Assembly (NCBI RefSeq): GCF_033955345.1
Contig: NZ_CP138332.1
Span: 1,054,001 to 1,118,000 of the forward strand
Direction: 5' to 3'
Origin: Sphingobacterium bambusae
GTDB taxonomy: Bacteria > Bacteroidota > Bacteroidia > Sphingobacteriales > Sphingobacteriaceae
DNA: 64,000 bases
Positions within the stretch are counted from its first letter, which is position 1, and each line of letters starts with the position of its first letter. Both the position numbers and the translations under genes were made by a program. Below, one piece after another: positions 61,180 through 64,000 of this stretch. A model generated the notes under the pieces. That model saw only the letters and a list, made by a program, of their open reading frames with translations. It ran no database searches and had not been told where the DNA came from.

Positions 61180-61257
61180 TTTTTGTTTTATTTCTCATTT
61201 CAGCTCCTTGCTTTATTAAAAAAAACAGCAAGTCCAAAAAAGTAGTAGAACGATTAG

Positions 61258-61806
61258 TTAAGTGTCACGCCTTTCGGCATTCTTTTTTGCAAGCCTAATG
61301 TGTGCAAGATGATGTTCGCCATGCCAAGCATAAATCCCTGTATTGATTCGCAGCGAAATTCGCTGATTCGTTTCTGGATGCACGAAGGTCCGATTTCTCA
61401 TTTCGTCCGTAAGATTAGCCAAGAGGGCAGCCCAACGCGCATGAAGCCCCTCCAAAATCAGCAAGGAATATCCAATGCCGACGATGGAAGCATCCGGAAG
61501 CAACGCCCATTGATCTTCCAAATAGGGTTTGATAGTGGGTTCATTTTCCGTGAGTGCTAGCTTAAAGCGTATAAAACTGTTCATATGGCTATCCGCACAA
61601 TGATGCACCAGCTGTGCGATGGTCCAACCTTCTTCGCGATAGGTATTGCGCAATGCTTCTTCTGACAGGTTTTGTACTTCTTCTTTCAGTAAATCTGGAA
61701 AATCTGCGATTTTCTGCAACCACTCTTGAAATAGGGCATCGCTAATTTCATCCGGACAGACAAACTTTCCAATAGGATAACGGCTTTTTTCTAAGGCTTC
61801 TTTCAT
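61258..61806 (-). CDS. DinB/YfiT-family metal-dependent protein (putative bacillithiol transferase)
   Basis: The 182-residue protein is a four-helix-bundle DinB member of the YfiT branch: YPIGKFVCPDEISDALFQEW, EEGWTIAQLVHHCADSHMNS and the C-terminal WHGEHHLAHIRLAKKN. The histidines in QLVHHCADSH and HGEHHLAHI form the usual metal site. Related proteins such as BstA in Bacillus transfer bacillithiol to electrophiles, and many Bacteroidota are thought to make a bacillithiol-like thiol. The exact substrate here is inferred from the family. Confidence 0.9.
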   Translation of the reverse strand: MKEALEKSRYPIGKFVCPDEISDALFQEWLQKIADFPDLLKEEVQNLSEEALRNTYREEGWTIAQLVHHCADSHMNSFIRFKLALTENEPTIKPYLEDQWALLPDASIVGIGYSLLILEGLHARWAALLANLTDEMRNRTFVHPETNQRISLRINTGIYAWHGEHHLAHIRLAKKNAERRDT

Positions 61807-62003
61807 TTACTACGTAGTTTATGGCGAAAAATACATCTTTTTTCATTGTTCCTGATGTTGATGACCTAAAATATTGTTTTGACAAATCTCTTAATGCTGA
61901 CGAATAGCTTGAACTTTAAACAAACAAAAATCCTTATCCGACCGTTTCCCTTTAGTAAGGAATTTCATGTAGTAAGGAATTTCATGGTAAACACACAAAC
62001 AAT

Positions 62004-63740
62004 ATGGCAAAGATAGTCGCAGAGCAACTGGTGGAGATGTTGGTGGAAGCTGGCATAAAGCGCGTATATGCGGTCACAGGAGATAGTTTAAATTTTTTCA
62101 ATGAAGCTATCCGCAAAGATGGCCGCATCAAATGGATACATGTAAGGCACGAAGAGGTTGGCGCTTACGCCGCTGCTGCAGAAGCCGAACTGGATGGTAT
62201 TGCTTGTTGTGCAGGAAGCTGCGGCCCCGGACATATCCATTTAATCAATGGGGTGTACGAAGCGCATCGCTCCCACGTGCCACTGCTGGTTATAGCATCC
62301 ACTATCCCCACTAATCAAATGGGAACGGATTATTTCCAAGAGACCAATACGTACAAGCTATTTGATGATTGTAGCGGCTATAATCAATTGGTAACGACCG
62401 CCGAGCAAGCGCCACGTATTTTCCAATCAGCTATACAGCATGCCATATCCCAAAAAGGAGTCAGTGTAATTGGACTGCCAGGCGACGTATCGGAGCTAAA
62501 AGCTATAGAACCGCACAGCGCACAGAAAATGTACGCCTGCCAGCCCGTCATCCGCCCTTCGGATTACGAACTACAGTGCATAGCACAATTACTCAACGAA
62601 GCTAAGACCGTTACCATCTATGGAGGAATAGGCTGCGCAGGTGCGAAAGAGCAACTTTCAGAATTGGCGAAAAAACTAAAAGCTCCCGTGGGCTACAGTT
62701 TTCGAGGAAAAATGCATGTACAGCTTGATGCTCCATACGATGTGGGCATGACCGGCTTATTGGGTATCCCCTCTTGCTACCAAGCCATGAAAGAAGCTGA
62801 TGTGCTTTTACTGTTAGGAACAGACATGCCTTATGACGCTTTTATGCCCAAAGACAATAAGATTATCCAAATAGATCTCGTGCAAAGCAGGCTAGGCCGA
62901 CGCGCCGATCTCACTATTGGTGCTGTGGGCGATATTAAAGAAACCATTAAATCGCTACTCCCCTTCCTCGAAGAAAAAGATGACCACTCTTTCTTGGATT
63001 CCTTTGGCACCTTTCACGAAAAAGTGCAGGAGCGACTTCATCAGTATGTAGAAAGCAATGGTGAGAAAGATGCAATTCAGCCCGAGTTTCTGGCAGATAA
63101 AATTAATTCCCTTGCCAAAGATGATGCTATATTTACGGTGGACACAGGAATGTCCTGTGTGTGGGGCGCGCGCTACATACAGCAAACTGGTAGCAGAACC
63201 CTATTGGGCTCGTTCAATCACGGAAGCATGGCCAACGCCATGCCTATGGCGATCGGCGCAGCTCTCGCGCATCCCGACAAACAGGTAATTGCATTTTGTG
63301 GTGACGGCGGATTGTCCATGCTTTTGGGCGACCTTTCTACCATCAAACAGTATAACCTTCCCATAAAGTTGGTGGTTTTCAACAACAGAGCATTAGGCAT
63401 GGTAAAACTGGAGATGGAAGTAGCAGGCTTGGTCGATAATGAAACAGCGATGGAAAATCCGGATTTCGCTAAAGTAGCCGAAGCGATGGGTATTCACGGC
63501 ATGAACATCCATGAACCATCAGAAGTCGAAGATGGACTACGTAAGGCCTTCTCCTTCGACGGGCCTTTTCTGCTCAACGTGTTTACCAATCCAAACGCAC
63601 TCGCTATGCCTGCCCATATTACCAAGGAACAGGTTTTGGGTATGACGGAAAGTATGGCAAAGATGATCTTGGGTGGCAGAATGGATGAAGTGTTTGATAC
63701 GATTAAATCAAATTACAAACACCTGAAGGAAATCTTCTAA
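62004..63740 (+). CDS. poxB: Thiamine-pyrophosphate-dependent pyruvate oxidase/dehydrogenase (PoxB type)
   Basis: The 578-residue enzyme has the three-domain pyruvate oxidase layout. The N-terminal domain has YAVTGDSLNFFNEAIRKDGR and WIHVRHEEVGAYAAAAEAEL (activating glutamate near residue 50). A FAD/nucleotide-like middle domain contains GLPGDVSELKAIEPHSAQ. The C-terminal TPP site reads VIAFCGDGGLSMLLGDLSTI (GDG near 432-434), then VVFNNRALGMVKLEMEV. It decarboxylates pyruvate to acetate, passing electrons to quinone. The E. coli enzyme has 572 residues, a close match. Related acetolactate synthases are less likely by length and motif. Confidence 0.9.
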   Translation: MAKIVAEQLVEMLVEAGIKRVYAVTGDSLNFFNEAIRKDGRIKWIHVRHEEVGAYAAAAEAELDGIACCAGSCGPGHIHLINGVYEAHRSHVPLLVIASTIPTNQMGTDYFQETNTYKLFDDCSGYNQLVTTAEQAPRIFQSAIQHAISQKGVSVIGLPGDVSELKAIEPHSAQKMYACQPVIRPSDYELQCIAQLLNEAKTVTIYGGIGCAGAKEQLSELAKKLKAPVGYSFRGKMHVQLDAPYDVGMTGLLGIPSCYQAMKEADVLLLLGTDMPYDAFMPKDNKIIQIDLVQSRLGRRADLTIGAVGDIKETIKSLLPFLEEKDDHSFLDSFGTFHEKVQERLHQYVESNGEKDAIQPEFLADKINSLAKDDAIFTVDTGMSCVWGARYIQQTGSRTLLGSFNHGSMANAMPMAIGAALAHPDKQVIAFCGDGGLSMLLGDLSTIKQYNLPIKLVVFNNRALGMVKLEMEVAGLVDNETAMENPDFAKVAEAMGIHGMNIHEPSEVEDGLRKAFSFDGPFLLNVFTNPNALAMPAHITKEQVLGMTESMAKMILGGRMDEVFDTIKSNYKHLKEIF

Positions 63741-63752
63741 TTTGACAAGATA

Positions 63753-63793
63753 TACGCGTCTTTACCGGAGCTATCCTGCGGTAAAGACGCGTA
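63753..63793. terminator. Strong hairpin between convergent genes
   Basis: TACGCGTCTTTACCG (63753-63767) and CGGTAAAGACGCGTA (63779-63793) form a perfect 15-bp stem. The T-tracts are weak on both strands. Its place, 13 bp after poxB and just before the stop of the convergent reductase gene, suggests a shared terminator. Confidence 0.8.
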
Positions 63794-63797
63794 AAAA

Positions 63798-64000
63798 TTA
63801 GGGCTTAATCTCGGCCGATTTCGCCCATATATTGATATCGCTATCTAGGGCGTAACGGTTAATGGCGGCAAGCTCCTGTTCGGAAAAATCCAAACGATCC
63901 AAAGCGCCAACGCAGTCTATCACCTGCTGAGGCTTGCTGGCACCTATCAAGGCAGAAGTCACCCGCTTATCACGCAACACCCAAGCTATGGCCATTTGTG
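63798..64000 (-). CDS. C-terminal end of an aldo/keto reductase (YghZ/L-glyceraldehyde-3-phosphate reductase type), partial
   Basis: The last residues of the protein are visible: AIAWVLRDKRVTSALIGASK, then PQQVIDCVGALDRLDFSEQE and a tail ending AEIKP. The VTSALIGASKPQQ motif is the NADP(H)-binding end of the voltage-gated potassium channel beta/YghZ branch of the aldo/keto reductases. The frame remains open to the window end at 64000, so the start lies outside. It is convergent with poxB. Confidence 0.85.
   Translation of the reverse strand, partial: QMAIAWVLRDKRVTSALIGASKPQQVIDCVGALDRLDFSEQELAAINRYALDSDINIWAKSAEIKP

Overview
The window looks like a chromosome segment of a member of the Bacteroidota, most likely the family Sphingobacteriaceae (Sphingobacterium or a close relative). 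The evidence is the mix of TonB-dependent outer-membrane receptors, an ECF sigma/FecR anti-sigma pair, a HopJ-family protein, many lipoproteins with short lipoboxes, TAnnTTTG-type -7 promoter elements and the near absence of Shine-Dalgarno sequences. Coding density is high. I found no rRNA, tRNA or repeat-spacer CRISPR array and no intact transposase.

The outstanding region is positions 1-4000. Two tightly coupled minus-strand genes encode an unusual ECF-type sigma factor (2096-2926) and, four bases downstream, a Cas12f/TnpB-family protein (997-2091). The second protein keeps the fold landmarks but has lost the RuvC-II glutamate and ends before the zinc finger and RuvC-III. This is the arrangement of the nuclease-dead Cas12f plus sigma-E systems recently reported from Bacteroidota, in which a guide RNA brings a sigma factor and RNA polymerase to DNA. 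Two places could encode the guide RNA. One is an unusually dense run of hairpins upstream (3098-3245). The other is a downstream locus where a 16-bp palindrome is repeated and one copy follows a stem-loop (876-947). A divergent XRE regulator with its own perfect inverted repeat lies next to the hairpin region.

Positions 4000-13200 are accessory in character. They hold lipoproteins and small secreted proteins, a GNAT acetyltransferase, a GH84 hexosaminidase, an AbiEii toxin remnant, an integrase remnant, and a lipoprotein with a JAMM metalloprotease motif paired with a small secreted partner. The start of a probable DUF6922 gene, a family often found with AbiEii, leaves the window at position 1.

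Positions 13200-30750 are a signalling and transport block. An ECF sigma factor, FecR, a TonB receptor and a Tat-exported phospholipase C form one plus-strand operon. A second TonB receptor with an endonuclease/exonuclease/phosphatase-family protein, and an outer-membrane beta-barrel protein behind a response regulator/histidine kinase pair, lie on the minus strand. NhaA follows.

Positions 31000-64000 are mostly housekeeping. They include an MscS channel, aldose 1-epimerase, oxidoreductases, a SWIM-SNF2 helicase, a DUF4091 protein, an ABC-F ATPase, a serine hydrolase, TraB/GumN, M14 carboxypeptidase, dihydroorotase, nuoD-nuoC-pdxH, AlgH, a DJ-1/PfpI protein, a methionine ABC transporter (metNIQ), a YfiT/DinB protein, pyruvate oxidase and the end of an aldo/keto reductase. 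Clear hairpin terminators separate many of these units.
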